From Comamonadaceae bacterium (GTDB lineage: Bacteria; Pseudomonadota; Gammaproteobacteria; Burkholderiales; Burkholderiaceae_C), in the NCBI GenBank assembly GCA_947451445.1, contig CANFZJ010000198.1, positions 1 through 6,197 of the forward strand: a stretch of DNA of 6,197 nt, read 5' to 3'. The translations under genes were made by a program, and so were the position numbers. The notes below the pieces were generated by a model. The model worked only from the letters and a program-made list of their open reading frames with translations. It made no database searches and had not been told where the DNA came from. Below are positions 1 through 6,197 of the stretch, piece after piece. The stretch's first letter is position 1. Each line of letters starts with the position of its first letter.

Positions 1-577
1 CGGCTAGCAAAATGTGCGGAGCACGGCGGGTGCTGCCATCGGCCAGACGCACCGAGTTAGCAACGATTTCGGTCACCAGCGCATATTCCACCTGCACGAG
101 TAGCTCGTATTTTGATAGCAACCAGCGGGCCGCATTGGGCGCGTAGACGATGCCGTCGCCCGGCACCAGCAGCCCGCCCGCCAGGCCGCTGCGCAGCGCT
201 GGTTCGGCCTGGGCCAGTGCGCTGGCGGTCAACAGGCTGCAGGCGATGCCGTGGGCCTGCAGGCTGTGGAACTTGGCCTCGGCCCCGGCCATCTCGTCGG
301 CATCGGCCGCAATCCACAGCGTGCCGCAGCCACGGTAGGCGCAGTCTGCGGGCAGCTGGGGGGCCAGCGCGCGCCATTGCGCTACGCCGTACCGGCTCAG
401 TGCCAGCTCGGCTGGGTTGTCGTCCAGCACCACCAGGTGGCCCATGCCCTGGCCGGTGGCACCGCCTAGTTGCGCGTCCAGCACCAGCACTTTGCGCCCG
501 GCCGCAGCCAGGGCGTGCGCGCAGGCCGCACCGACGATGCCTGCGCCGATGACGATGACGTCCGCGTCCGGGCTCAT
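1..577 (-). CDS. FAD-dependent oxidoreductase, DAO family, probable D-hydroxyproline dehydrogenase (C-terminus beyond window)
   Basis: The first 192 codons are open and in frame from ATG 577-575 down to the left edge, so the gene is cut by the window, not broken. Residues 7-16 ([10 protein letters not shown]) form the first beta strand and the GxGxxG dinucleotide-binding turn (G11, G13, G16). Asp34 ends the second strand and would contact the FAD ribose. The segment [12 protein letters not shown] (39-50) matches the FAD-contacting loop of DAO-fold amine oxidases, and G-D-G-I-V-Y at 140-145 resembles the usual motif before the substrate domain. Its start codon overlaps the stop of the hydroxyproline epimerase gene by 4 bases (ATGA, 574-577), which implies translational coupling; no strong Shine-Dalgarno is visible. 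Inference from context: it oxidises cis-4-hydroxy-D-proline to 1-pyrroline-4-hydroxy-2-carboxylate, as homomeric HypDH/LhpB enzymes do. A D-amino acid dehydrogenase of other specificity is the alternative. Codons for residues 153-173 are unusually A+T-rich (see findings). Confidence 0.85.
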   Translation of the reverse strand, partial: MSPDADVIVIGAGIVGAACAHALAAAGRKVLVLDAQLGGATGQGMGHLVVLDDNPAELALSRYGVAQWRALAPQLPADCAYRGCGTLWIAADADEMAGAEAKFHSLQAHGIACSLLTASALAQAEPALRSGLAGGLLVPGDGIVYAPNAARWLLSKYELLVQVEYALVTEIVANSVRLADGSTRRAPHILLA

Positions 578-1524
578 GTTTGTGGAATGCCCCAAGCGAA
601 GGGGTCGTCCTGCGCCAGCAGCAGCGTTCCCTCTGCACACACATGGGCACGTCCGCGCAGGGTGGGTATCAATTGTTTGCTATCCATTTCGTAGCTTGCG
701 ACAAACTGGCTGCCGATCACGCTGGCCTGTGTCCATACCTGGCCCGGGGCCAGCTTGCCGTCTGCCGCCAGGCAAGTCAGCTTGGCGCTGGTGCCGGTGC
801 CGCAGGGCGAGCGGTCGTAAGCCCCGCCCGGGCAGAGGACAAAGTTGCGGCTGTCGGCGCCCTGGTCACCATCCACATCGTCCGGACCGAACAGCTCGAT
901 GTGGTCGATCTCCGCGCCATCCGCCCCGGTCACACCCTGCGTGCCCAGCGCCGCACGCAAGGCGTTGGAGAAGTGGGTCAACGTGGCCAGGTTGTCGCTG
1001 GCCACCCGCTGGCCATGGTCACTGACCAGAAAGAACCAGTTGCCGCCCCAGGCCACGTCGCCATGCACCGTGCCATACCCCGGCACGGCCACCGCCACCT
1101 GCTTGGCATGCCGGTATGCAGGCACGTTGCGTACGCTGACCGCGCCGTCCGTGTGCAGCACGGCGGTCACCGTGCCCACCGGGGTTTCAATTTTGTGCGT
1201 GCCCGGTGCGATGCGGCCCATGTGCGCCAGCGTCACCACCAGCCCGATGGTGCCGTGGCCACACATGCCCAGGTAGCCCGCGTTGTTAAAGAAGATGACG
1301 CCCGCCGCCGCGTCCGCCGCCACCGGTTCGCACAGCAGCGCGCCTACGATCACATCGTTGCCGCGTGGCTCCAGCACGGTGGCCCTGCGCCACTGGTCAT
1401 GGTTTGCCGCCAGCACGGCCAGCCGTTCAGCCATGCTGCCCTGGCCCAGGTCGGGAAAGCCGCCAATCACCAGGCGGGTCGGTTCGCCGCCGGTATGGGA
1501 GTCGATGATTTGGATACGTTGCAT
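574..1524 (-). CDS. 4-hydroxyproline 2-epimerase (proline racemase family)
   Basis: This is a full-length 316-residue cytosolic enzyme of the cofactor-independent proline racemase family, within the family's usual size range. Both catalytic cysteines are present: Cys88 in MCGHGTIG (87-94) and Cys241 in [12 protein letters not shown] (237-248). They act as the paired acid and base that remove and return the alpha proton. The Cys/Cys pair argues against the trans-3-hydroxyproline dehydratase branch, where the second cysteine is normally Thr. The N-terminal motif [10 protein letters not shown] (8-17) is also typical. The likely reaction is trans-4-hydroxy-L-proline to cis-4-hydroxy-D-proline; proline racemase activity is the main alternative and cannot be excluded by eye. 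The start follows a modest AAGAGA ribosome site (1536-1531) with a 6-base spacer, 25 bases after livM. The stop overlaps the start of the flavoenzyme gene, which would oxidise the D-product. This pairing is the main evidence for a hydroxyproline role. Confidence 0.88.
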   Translation of the reverse strand: MQRIQIIDSHTGGEPTRLVIGGFPDLGQGSMAERLAVLAANHDQWRRATVLEPRGNDVIVGALLCEPVAADAAAGVIFFNNAGYLGMCGHGTIGLVVTLAHMGRIAPGTHKIETPVGTVTAVLHTDGAVSVRNVPAYRHAKQVAVAVPGYGTVHGDVAWGGNWFFLVSDHGQRVASDNLATLTHFSNALRAALGTQGVTGADGAEIDHIELFGPDDVDGDQGADSRNFVLCPGGAYDRSPCGTGTSAKLTCLAADGKLAPGQVWTQASVIGSQFVASYEMDSKQLIPTLRGRAHVCAEGTLLLAQDDPFAWGIPQT

Positions 1525-1549
1525 GCAAAGTCTCTTGGGGTTGGATCTG

Positions 1550-2509
1550 TTATTTTGGCGTTGGCTGGCGGCGCTGGAGCCAGGCCTGCGCCTCGCCCAC
1601 CATGCCGCGCCGGAAGAAGGACACGCAGACGATGAAGGTCAAACCGATGATGATGGTGACCACGCCGCCCAGCTCGGCCAGGTAATTCTGCAGGCTGACC
1701 ACCAGCGTAGCACCCACCACCGGCCCCCAGCCCGTACCCAGGCCACCCAGCAGCGTCATCAGCAGCACTTCGGTCGAGGTGCTCAACATCACGTCGTTCA
1801 ATGCCGACAGCTGCAGCACCAAGGCCTTGAGCGAGCCTGCCAGGCCCGCAAATGCGGCCGACAGCATGAAGGCGTAGAGCTTGCAGCGGTCAATGTCGTA
1901 GCCCAGCGACACGGCACGCGGCGCGTTGTCGCGCAGGGCTTTGAGCGCCTGGCCAAAGGGCGAGTGCACGATGCGGTGGATGGCCAAAAAGCCCGCCACA
2001 AACACCGCCAGCGTGAAGTAGTACATGTTCGCGTCCACCGACAGATCGACCAGCCCCAGCAGCTTGCCGCGCGGAATGCCCTGCATGCCGTCCTCGCCGC
2101 CGGTCCACTTGATTTGCACCGCAAGAAAGTAGGCAATCTGCGATAACGCCAGCGTAATCATGGAGAAATAAATGCCGGTGCGGCGGATGGCCAGCGTGCC
2201 AATCAACCAGCCAATGGCCGTGGCCACCAGCACCCCGGCCAATATGGCCAATTCCACCGGGAAACCATGGCCCGACAGTTTGACCATCAAGATGCCGGTG
2301 GTGTAGCCTGCCCAGCCAAAAAAAGCGGCATGGCCAAAAGACACCAGCCCGGTAAAGCCAATCAGCAGGTTGAAAGCCAAGGCAAACAGCGCATAGCACA
2401 GCACCTTCATGACGAAGACCGGGTAGGCGATTTCAGGAAACACCGGCACCAGCAGCGCTGGCAACAGCAAAGCCAGCAAGATACGAATGGGGGTTGGAAT
2501 ATTTTTCAT
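1550..2509 (-). CDS. livM: HAAT-type ABC transporter permease, LivM family
   Basis: This 319-residue polytopic inner-membrane protein is one half of the membrane channel of a branched-chain-amino-acid-type importer. Hydrophobic segments run from about residue 8 to near residue 300, with the LivM hallmark [12 protein letters not shown] at 54-65. TGGEDGM (136-142) matches the family's TGGxxG loop. The cytoplasmic loop [15 protein letters not shown] (191-205) is the EAA-like segment that couples to the ATPases, and [15 protein letters not shown] (254-268) is a conserved late helix. The C-terminus is basic (residues 300-319). The start ATG lies 3 bases after the livH stop, and a GAGG ribosome site (2521-2518, 8-base spacer) sits inside the last codons of livH. 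It would pair with the LivH-type protein encoded just upstream. The substrate is not readable from the permease; hydroxyproline is inferred from the downstream enzymes. Confidence 0.93.
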   Translation of the reverse strand: MKNIPTPIRILLALLLPALLVPVFPEIAYPVFVMKVLCYALFALAFNLLIGFTGLVSFGHAAFFGWAGYTTGILMVKLSGHGFPVELAILAGVLVATAIGWLIGTLAIRRTGIYFSMITLALSQIAYFLAVQIKWTGGEDGMQGIPRGKLLGLVDLSVDANMYYFTLAVFVAGFLAIHRIVHSPFGQALKALRDNAPRAVSLGYDIDRCKLYAFMLSAAFAGLAGSLKALVLQLSALNDVMLSTSTEVLLMTLLGGLGTGWGPVVGATLVVSLQNYLAELGGVVTIIIGLTFIVCVSFFRRGMVGEAQAWLQRRQPTPK

Positions 2510-2512
2510 GGC

Positions 2513-3415
2513 TCAGGCCTCTTTACCGAACATGCCCGCCGGGCGCGCCAACAGCACGACGGCCATCACCACAAACACCACCACCGTCGAGGCCTCGGGG
2601 TAAAACACCTTGGTCAGGCCTTCCAACAGCCCCAGCGCCAGGCCGGTCAGGATGGCCCCCATGATGGAGCCCAGGCCACCGATCACCACCACGGCAAACA
2701 CGATGTTCAGCAGATTCGCCCCCATCAGCGGGTTGATCTGCATGATGGGCGCGGCCAGCACACCGGCGATGCCCGCCAGCGCCACGCCAAAGCCGTAGGT
2801 CAGCGTGATCATCAGTGGAATATTCACCCCGAAAGCCTGCAGTAGCTTGGGGTTCTCGGTGCCAGCCCGCAGCAGCGCACCCAGCTTGGTGCGTTCAAAC
2901 AGATACCAGGTGACGGCACAGATCAGCAGAGATGCCACCACCACAAAGGCCCGGTACACCGGCAGAAACATAAAGCCCAGGTCCATGCCGCCTTGCAGCA
3001 GCGCAGGCGGGTCGTAGCTGGCGCCCGAGATGCCGTAGAAGTGACGGAAAGCCCCTTCCAACACCAGCGCCACGCCAAAGGTCAGCAGCAGCCCGTACAA
3101 ATGGTCCAGGTGGTAGAGCCGTTTGAGCAGGGTTTTCTCCAGCAAGATCCCCAGCCCGCCCACGATGAGCGGTGCCAGCACCAGTGCGGCCCAGAAGTTG
3201 ATTTGAAAATCAGCCCCCAGCAGCAGCGGCAGTTGCGCAAAGCCGATCCAGGCCAAAAAGGCCGCCACCATGAACTGCGCACCGTGCGCAAAGTTGATGA
3301 TGTTCAGCAGGCCAAAAATAATGGCCAGGCCCATGCTCAGCACCGCATAAAAGCAGCCATTGATCAGGCCCACCAGCAGTTGGGCGAGTAAGGCCTGGCT
3401 CGTAATATCAAACAT
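2513..3415 (-). CDS. livH: HAAT-type ABC transporter permease, LivH family
   Basis: This 300-residue multi-spanning inner-membrane permease is of normal LivH length. GLLNIINFAHGAQFM (35-49) is the family's most recognisable motif. The coupling loop RAGTENPKLLQAFGVN (183-198) and the helix segment FAVVVIGGLGSIMGAI (240-255) also match LivH. It would form the translocation pore together with the LivM-type protein. An AGGAA ribosome site (3428-3424) with an 8-base spacer supports the ATG at 3415. The gene begins 33 bases after the binding-protein stop and ends with TGA 3 bases before livM, so livH and livM are almost certainly co-translated. Nothing in it is truncated or shifted. Confidence 0.93.
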   Translation of the reverse strand: MFDITSQALLAQLLVGLINGCFYAVLSMGLAIIFGLLNIINFAHGAQFMVAAFLAWIGFAQLPLLLGADFQINFWAALVLAPLIVGGLGILLEKTLLKRLYHLDHLYGLLLTFGVALVLEGAFRHFYGISGASYDPPALLQGGMDLGFMFLPVYRAFVVVASLLICAVTWYLFERTKLGALLRAGTENPKLLQAFGVNIPLMITLTYGFGVALAGIAGVLAAPIMQINPLMGANLLNIVFAVVVIGGLGSIMGAILTGLALGLLEGLTKVFYPEASTVVVFVVMAVVLLARPAGMFGKEA

Positions 3416-3448
3416 GGATGGGGTTCCTGCAGAAGTCGCGCGGAGTCT

Positions 3449-4642
3449 TTAGCTGCCGACCTGGCAAGCCGGGTTGATGGCCGGGAACACGTCCGCGCCC
3501 TTCAGTACCGCCTTCACCTTGTAGTAGTCCCATGGCACTTTGGATTCAGACGGGGTCTTGACCTGCAGCAGCAGCATGTCGTGCACCAGCGCACCGTCTT
3601 CGCGCAGCTTGCCGTGGCGAATGACGGCGTCGTCAATCGGCATCTTGCGCAGCTGGGCCATCACCGCTTTGGCCTCGTCGGTACCCGCAGCCTGCACGGC
3701 CTTGAGGTAGCTCAGGGTGGCGGAATACACACCGGCCTGCGCCGAGGTGGGCATGCGCTTTTGCTTCTCAAAGAACTTCTTCGACCAGGCGCGCGAACGT
3801 TCGTCAAAGTCCCAGTAAAAGGCTTCGCTCAAATACATGCCCTGGGCTTTTTCCAGGCCAATGCTGTGCACGTCGGAGATGTAGGTCAGCAACGGGGCCA
3901 CCACCTGCTTGCGGGTGATGCCGTATTCGTTGGCCTGTTTGATGGCGTTGACGGTGTCGTTGCCGGCATTGGCCAGTGCAATCACGTCGGCACCCGATGC
4001 CTGGGCCTTGAGCAAGAACGAAGAGAAATCGCCGCCGGGGAACGGGTGGCGCGAGCTGCCCAGCACCGTACCGCCGTCGGCCTTGATGACATCGGACGCG
4101 TCTTTTTCCAGCGAATGGCCGAAGGTGTAGTCGGCCGTGATGAAGTACCACTTCTTCTTGCCCTCCTTGACCAAAGCACGTGCGGTTCCGGCCGCCAACG
4201 CGTAGGTGTTGGTGGTCCACTGCGCCGTCAAGGCATTGCATTTCTCACCCAGGATCGAGGTCGCCAGGCCGGACGACGGCATCACCACGCGGTTCTTTTG
4301 TTTGGCAATTTCCATCACGGCCAAGGCGGTGGATGTAGTGGGGAAGTCCGTCACCATATCGACCTTGCCTTGGTCAAACCAGCCGCGCGCCAGGTTGGCC
4401 GCCACGTCGGGCTTGTTCTGGTGGTCGGCAAACACCAGCTCGATCGGCTTGCCCAGCACCTTGCCGCCCATTTCTTCAATCGCCAACCGGGCGGCCGTGA
4501 CCGAGCCCTGGCCCGACAGGTCGGAGTAAATGCCGGACAGGTCGTTCAACACACCGATCTTCACCACGTCATCGCTGACCTGGGCGTGCGCCGCCACTGC
4601 AGCGCAGGCTGCCAAACATACCGCGAGTTTCTTGAATTGCAT
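3449..4642 (-). CDS. ABC transporter periplasmic substrate-binding protein, type I fold (LivJ/LivK-like)
   Basis: This 397-residue periplasmic binding protein captures the ligand for the importer. The N-terminus has Lys4-Lys5, a hydrophobic stretch from residue 6, and AHA at 18-20 followed by Gln, a good signal peptidase I site. The mature protein opens with VKIGVLNDLSGIYSD (27-41), the first strand and ligand-loop region of the Peripla_BP_6 family; GWFDQGKVDMV (87-97) and the Tyr-Thr-Phe-Gly motif (172-175) also fit that fold. The mature chain has only two cysteines, Cys135 and Cys393, which could form a disulfide. A longer reading from a TTG at 4669 is possible, but the ATG at 4642 has a strong GGAG site and puts the signal peptide at the very N-terminus. 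The gene sits between the ATPase pair and the permease pair. The ligand is inferred to be 4-hydroxyproline or a related imino acid from the operon; sequence alone does not show it. Confidence 0.92.
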   Translation of the reverse strand: MQFKKLAVCLAACAAVAAHAQVSDDVVKIGVLNDLSGIYSDLSGQGSVTAARLAIEEMGGKVLGKPIELVFADHQNKPDVAANLARGWFDQGKVDMVTDFPTTSTALAVMEIAKQKNRVVMPSSGLATSILGEKCNALTAQWTTNTYALAAGTARALVKEGKKKWYFITADYTFGHSLEKDASDVIKADGGTVLGSSRHPFPGGDFSSFLLKAQASGADVIALANAGNDTVNAIKQANEYGITRKQVVAPLLTYISDVHSIGLEKAQGMYLSEAFYWDFDERSRAWSKKFFEKQKRMPTSAQAGVYSATLSYLKAVQAAGTDEAKAVMAQLRKMPIDDAVIRHGKLREDGALVHDMLLLQVKTPSESKVPWDYYKVKAVLKGADVFPAINPACQVGS

Positions 4643-4681
4643 GGGGTACTCCAAAGTTAAAAACAACAAAGAATGGGAGAT
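4643..4681 (-). other. Short A+T-rich spacer between livF and the binding-protein gene
   Basis: These 39 bases form one of the two longest gaps between genes here (the 33-base gaps before livG and livH are similar) and are markedly richer in A and T, with T-rich runs on the transcribed strand, than the surrounding DNA. I found no convincing promoter hexamers and no G+C-rich stem before the T run, so there is no support for a terminator. Such spacers often set extra expression of the binding protein, but here that is only a possibility. Confidence 0.4.
4649..4652 (-). promoter_or_regulatory. Shine-Dalgarno site of the substrate-binding protein gene
   Basis: GGAG on the minus strand lies 6 bases before the ATG at 4642. 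It decides between this start and the longer TTG start at 4669, because it falls inside the longer reading and precedes the signal peptide directly. Confidence 0.7.
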
Positions 4682-5389
4682 TCAAATGCCGAGCAATGCG
4701 TCCAGCCGGTCTTGCTTGGCCGCGACTTCGGCGCTGCTGATGACCTCTACCACCCGGCCGTGTTCGATCACGTAGTGGCGGTCGGCCAGGTGCTTGGCGA
4801 ATCGGAAGTTTTGCTCCACCAGCACCAGGGTGAAACCGCGCGCCTTGAGCTCGCGTATCACCTGGCTGAGTTTTTGCACGATGACCGGAGCCAGGCCTTC
4901 GGTGATCTCGTCCAGCAGCAAGAGCTTGGCACCCGTGCGCAGAATGCGGGCCATGGCCAGCATCTGCTGCTCACCGCCCGACAAGCGGGTGCCAGGGCTG
5001 GAGGCGCGCTCTTGCAGGTTGGGAAACATGCCGTAGATCTGCTCCAGCGACATACCGCTCTCACCCACCTTGGGCAACAGCAGCAGGTTTTCCTCTGCCG
5101 TCAGCGACGCGTAGATGCCGCGCTCTTCCGGGCAGTAGCCCAGGCCTAGCCGCGCAATGCGGTGCGTGGGCATGGCAATCGTTTCCTTGCCCGCTACCTG
5201 GATCGAGCCGGTGCGCTTGCCCACCAGGCCCAGAATGGCCCGCAGTGTGGAGGTGCGGCCCGCGCCATTGCGGCCCAGCAGCGTCACGCATTCGCCGGCC
5301 TTGACTTCCAGGTCGATGCCCTGCAAGACATGCGATTCGCCGTACCAGGCATGCAGGTCGCGGATAGACAGCATGGTGGGCTCAGACAT
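4682..5389 (-). CDS. livF: HAAT-type ABC transporter ATP-binding protein, LivF family, with Arg in Walker A
   Basis: This 235-residue cytoplasmic ATPase subunit has normal LivF length when started at ATG 5389. A longer reading from 5473 would add 28 residues lying wholly over livG and lacking family character. The chosen start overlaps the livG stop by 8 bases, and GGAAG (5397-5393) lies just upstream. Walker A is at 39-47 but reads GRNGAGRTS, with Arg45 in place of the normally invariant Lys (codon CGC at 5257-5255). The Q-loop position is Glu88, the signature is canonical LSGGE (136-140), Walker B is LLLLDE (156-161) with catalytic Glu161 kept, and the H-loop position is Gln193 in VEQN, as is usual for LivF. 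It would dimerise with the LivG-type partner encoded just upstream and drive the LivHM-type permease. Retained Walker B and signature argue against a dead gene; the composite site using its Walker A may be weak or non-hydrolytic. Confidence 0.93.
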   Translation of the reverse strand: MSEPTMLSIRDLHAWYGESHVLQGIDLEVKAGECVTLLGRNGAGRTSTLRAILGLVGKRTGSIQVAGKETIAMPTHRIARLGLGYCPEERGIYASLTAEENLLLLPKVGESGMSLEQIYGMFPNLQERASSPGTRLSGGEQQMLAMARILRTGAKLLLLDEITEGLAPVIVQKLSQVIRELKARGFTLVLVEQNFRFAKHLADRHYVIEHGRVVEVISSAEVAAKQDRLDALLGI

Positions 5390-6140
5390 TTTCTTCCGTC
5401 CCCATATAGGCTTCGCGCACCGCCGGGTTGACGGATACGCTGGCGTACGGCCCTTCGGCCAGCACCTCGCCACGTTGTAAAACGGTGATGGTGTCGCAGA
5501 TGTCGGCCACCACCTTCATGTTGTGTTCGACCATCAGCACGGTGCGCTGGGCCGAGACCTTCTTGATCAAATCCTTGATGCGGTCCACGTCCTCGTGGCC
5601 CATGCCCTGGGTGGGTTCGTCCAGCAGCAGCAGCTCCGGGTCCAGCGCCAGCGTGGTGGCGATTTCTAGCGTGCGCTTGCGGCCGTAGGGCAGGTCTGCC
5701 GCCATGAGATGGGGCGCATCCGCCAGCCCCACTTGCTCCAGTAAGTCCATTGCCAGCGGGTCCAGTGTGCGCAGGGTGGACACGGGTTGCCAGAAGCGGT
5801 GGTCCAAACCCAGCTTGCGCTGCAGCGCCACCTTGACGTTTTCCAGCACGGTCATCTGTGGAAACACAGCCGATATCTGGAACGAGCGCACGATGCCCCG
5901 GCGCGCAATCTGGGCGGGCTTTTCCGCCGTGATGTCGTGGCCGTTGAACAGGATCTGGCCCGCGCTGGGGATGTGGAACTTTGTCAACAAATTGAAGACC
6001 GTCGTCTTGCCCGCGCCGTTAGGCCCAATCAGCGCATGGATAGTGCCGCGCCGTACCCGCAGGTTGACATTGCGTACAGCGACGAAGCCGCGAAACTCCT
6101 TGGTGAGTCCCTGCGTCTCGAGAATGGTGTTCGTATCCAT
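5382..6140 (-). CDS. livG: HAAT-type ABC transporter ATP-binding protein, LivG family
   Basis: This 252-residue cytoplasmic ATPase is of usual LivG length. Walker A is canonical, GPNGAGKTT at 39-47 with Lys45. The Q-loop glutamine is Gln88 (RSFQISAVFPQMTVLENV). Walker B is LLLLDEP (170-176) with catalytic Glu175, and the H-loop histidine is His206 in VEHN. The signature motif is divergent, LPYGRKR at 150-156 where most ABC proteins have LSGGQ; LivG proteins commonly have a Tyr-Gly form such as LAYGQQR, so part of this is a family trait. The start at 6140 begins the conserved N-terminus directly, although no good Shine-Dalgarno is visible before it. The gene's last bases overlap livF, so the two ATPases should be made in step. 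It is the first complete gene of the block in the window; the operon promoter may be further upstream. Confidence 0.94.
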   Translation of the reverse strand: MDTNTILETQGLTKEFRGFVAVRNVNLRVRRGTIHALIGPNGAGKTTVFNLLTKFHIPSAGQILFNGHDITAEKPAQIARRGIVRSFQISAVFPQMTVLENVKVALQRKLGLDHRFWQPVSTLRTLDPLAMDLLEQVGLADAPHLMAADLPYGRKRTLEIATTLALDPELLLLDEPTQGMGHEDVDRIKDLIKKVSAQRTVLMVEHNMKVVADICDTITVLQRGEVLAEGPYASVSVNPAVREAYMGTEENV

Positions 6141-6173
6141 GCGTGGTTGCCGGTAGCCGGTGCGCGGGTGGGT
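6141..6173 (-). other. Short G+C-rich leader before livG
   Basis: These 33 bases precede the livG ATG. They contain no clear Shine-Dalgarno and no promoter-like hexamers. A small inverted match, ACCGG and CCGGT around CTA, is present near the middle (about 6150-6162) but is too short to call a terminator or operator. Confidence 0.35.
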
Positions 6174-6197
6174 TTAGACGACGGACTGGTACTTGGC
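6174..6197 (-). CDS. Possible C-terminal end of an upstream gene (last 7 codons)
   Basis: Reading from the right edge on the minus strand gives Ala-Lys-Tyr-Gln-Ser-Val-Val and a TAA stop at 6176-6174, 33 bases before livG. The spacing matches the compact operon, so this may be the tail of the preceding gene. Seven codons cannot identify a product, and a chance reading is quite possible. Confidence 0.3.
   Translation of the reverse strand, partial: AKYQSVV

Noticed and set aside
580..1635. Long plus-strand reading frame of 351 codons opposite the epimerase and the end of livM
   Set aside because: It mirrors conserved minus-strand genes with clear catalytic motifs. Its product is rich in Arg, His, Gly and Ala without recognisable domains, as expected for antisense frames in G+C-rich DNA.
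1283..2146. Plus-strand reading frame of 287 codons opposite the epimerase start and livM
   Set aside because: It crosses two minus-strand genes and their boundary, is rich in Gln, His and Arg, and has no credible start region.
4604..4615. Lipobox-like LAAC (residues 10-13) in the binding protein, suggesting a lipoprotein
   Set aside because: The hydrophobic stretch before Cys13 is too short for a lipoprotein signal, while AHA-Gln at 18-21 gives a good signal peptidase I site.
3581..4660. Long plus-strand reading frame of 359 codons opposite the binding-protein gene
   Set aside because: Same reasoning: it lies entirely over a well supported binding protein, and its product is compositionally biased with no family motif.
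4643..4681. Possible attenuator or terminator hairpin between livF and the binding-protein gene
   Set aside because: Only a CTCC/GGAG match of four pairs across a loop of more than 20 bases can be drawn. There is no G+C-rich stem before the T-rich run.
5390..5473. N-terminal extension of livF to 263 residues
   Set aside because: The extra 28 residues overlap livG in another frame, contain nothing typical of LivF and make the protein longer than usual. The ATG at 5389 has a ribosome site and gives normal length.
1..6197. RNA genes, CRISPR arrays, insertion sequences or phage genes
   Set aside because: Almost every base is accounted for by seven minus-strand genes. I saw no tRNA-like folds, no regular direct repeats, no transposase motifs and no terminal inverted repeats.

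Overview
The window holds one tightly packed block of seven genes, all read on the minus strand (right to left), with no gene-free stretch over about 60 bases. G+C is high (by eye a little over 60%). The spacing and the protein sequences suggest a Gram-negative proteobacterium, most likely a betaproteobacterium of the Comamonadaceae/Burkholderiales type. That placement is an impression from protein style, not a search result.

Layout in order of transcription: (1) 6197-6174, a possible last few codons of an upstream gene cut by the window edge; (2) 6140-5382, livG-type ABC ATPase; (3) 5389-4682, livF-type ABC ATPase, overlapping livG by 8 bases; (4) 4642-3449, periplasmic type I substrate-binding protein with a signal peptide; (5) 3415-2513, livH-type permease; (6) 2509-1550, livM-type permease, 3 bases after livH; (7) 1524-574, a proline racemase family enzyme with both catalytic cysteines, best read as 4-hydroxyproline 2-epimerase; (8) 577 to the left edge, the N-terminal 192 residues of an FAD-dependent amine oxidoreductase (DAO family), starting on an ATGA overlap with the epimerase stop.

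Together these look like an uptake and catabolism operon. A five-component branched-chain-amino-acid-type (HAAT) ABC importer would bring in an imino or amino acid, probably trans-4-hydroxy-L-proline. The epimerase would convert it to cis-4-hydroxy-D-proline, and the flavoenzyme would oxidise that to the pyrroline. The remaining pathway steps (a DapA-family deaminase and a 2,5-dioxovalerate dehydrogenase) are not in view and may lie beyond either edge. The substrate assignment rests on the two enzymes; the transporter sequences alone would be called branched-chain amino acid uptake.

I see no wholly new system here. Three points deserve a second look: the LivF ATPase has Arg instead of the invariant Walker A Lys, in a heterodimer whose other degenerate elements fall in the same composite ATP site; a HAAT importer is fixed inside a hydroxyproline operon; and two A+T-rich patches with a shared gapped motif lie inside the two catabolic genes.
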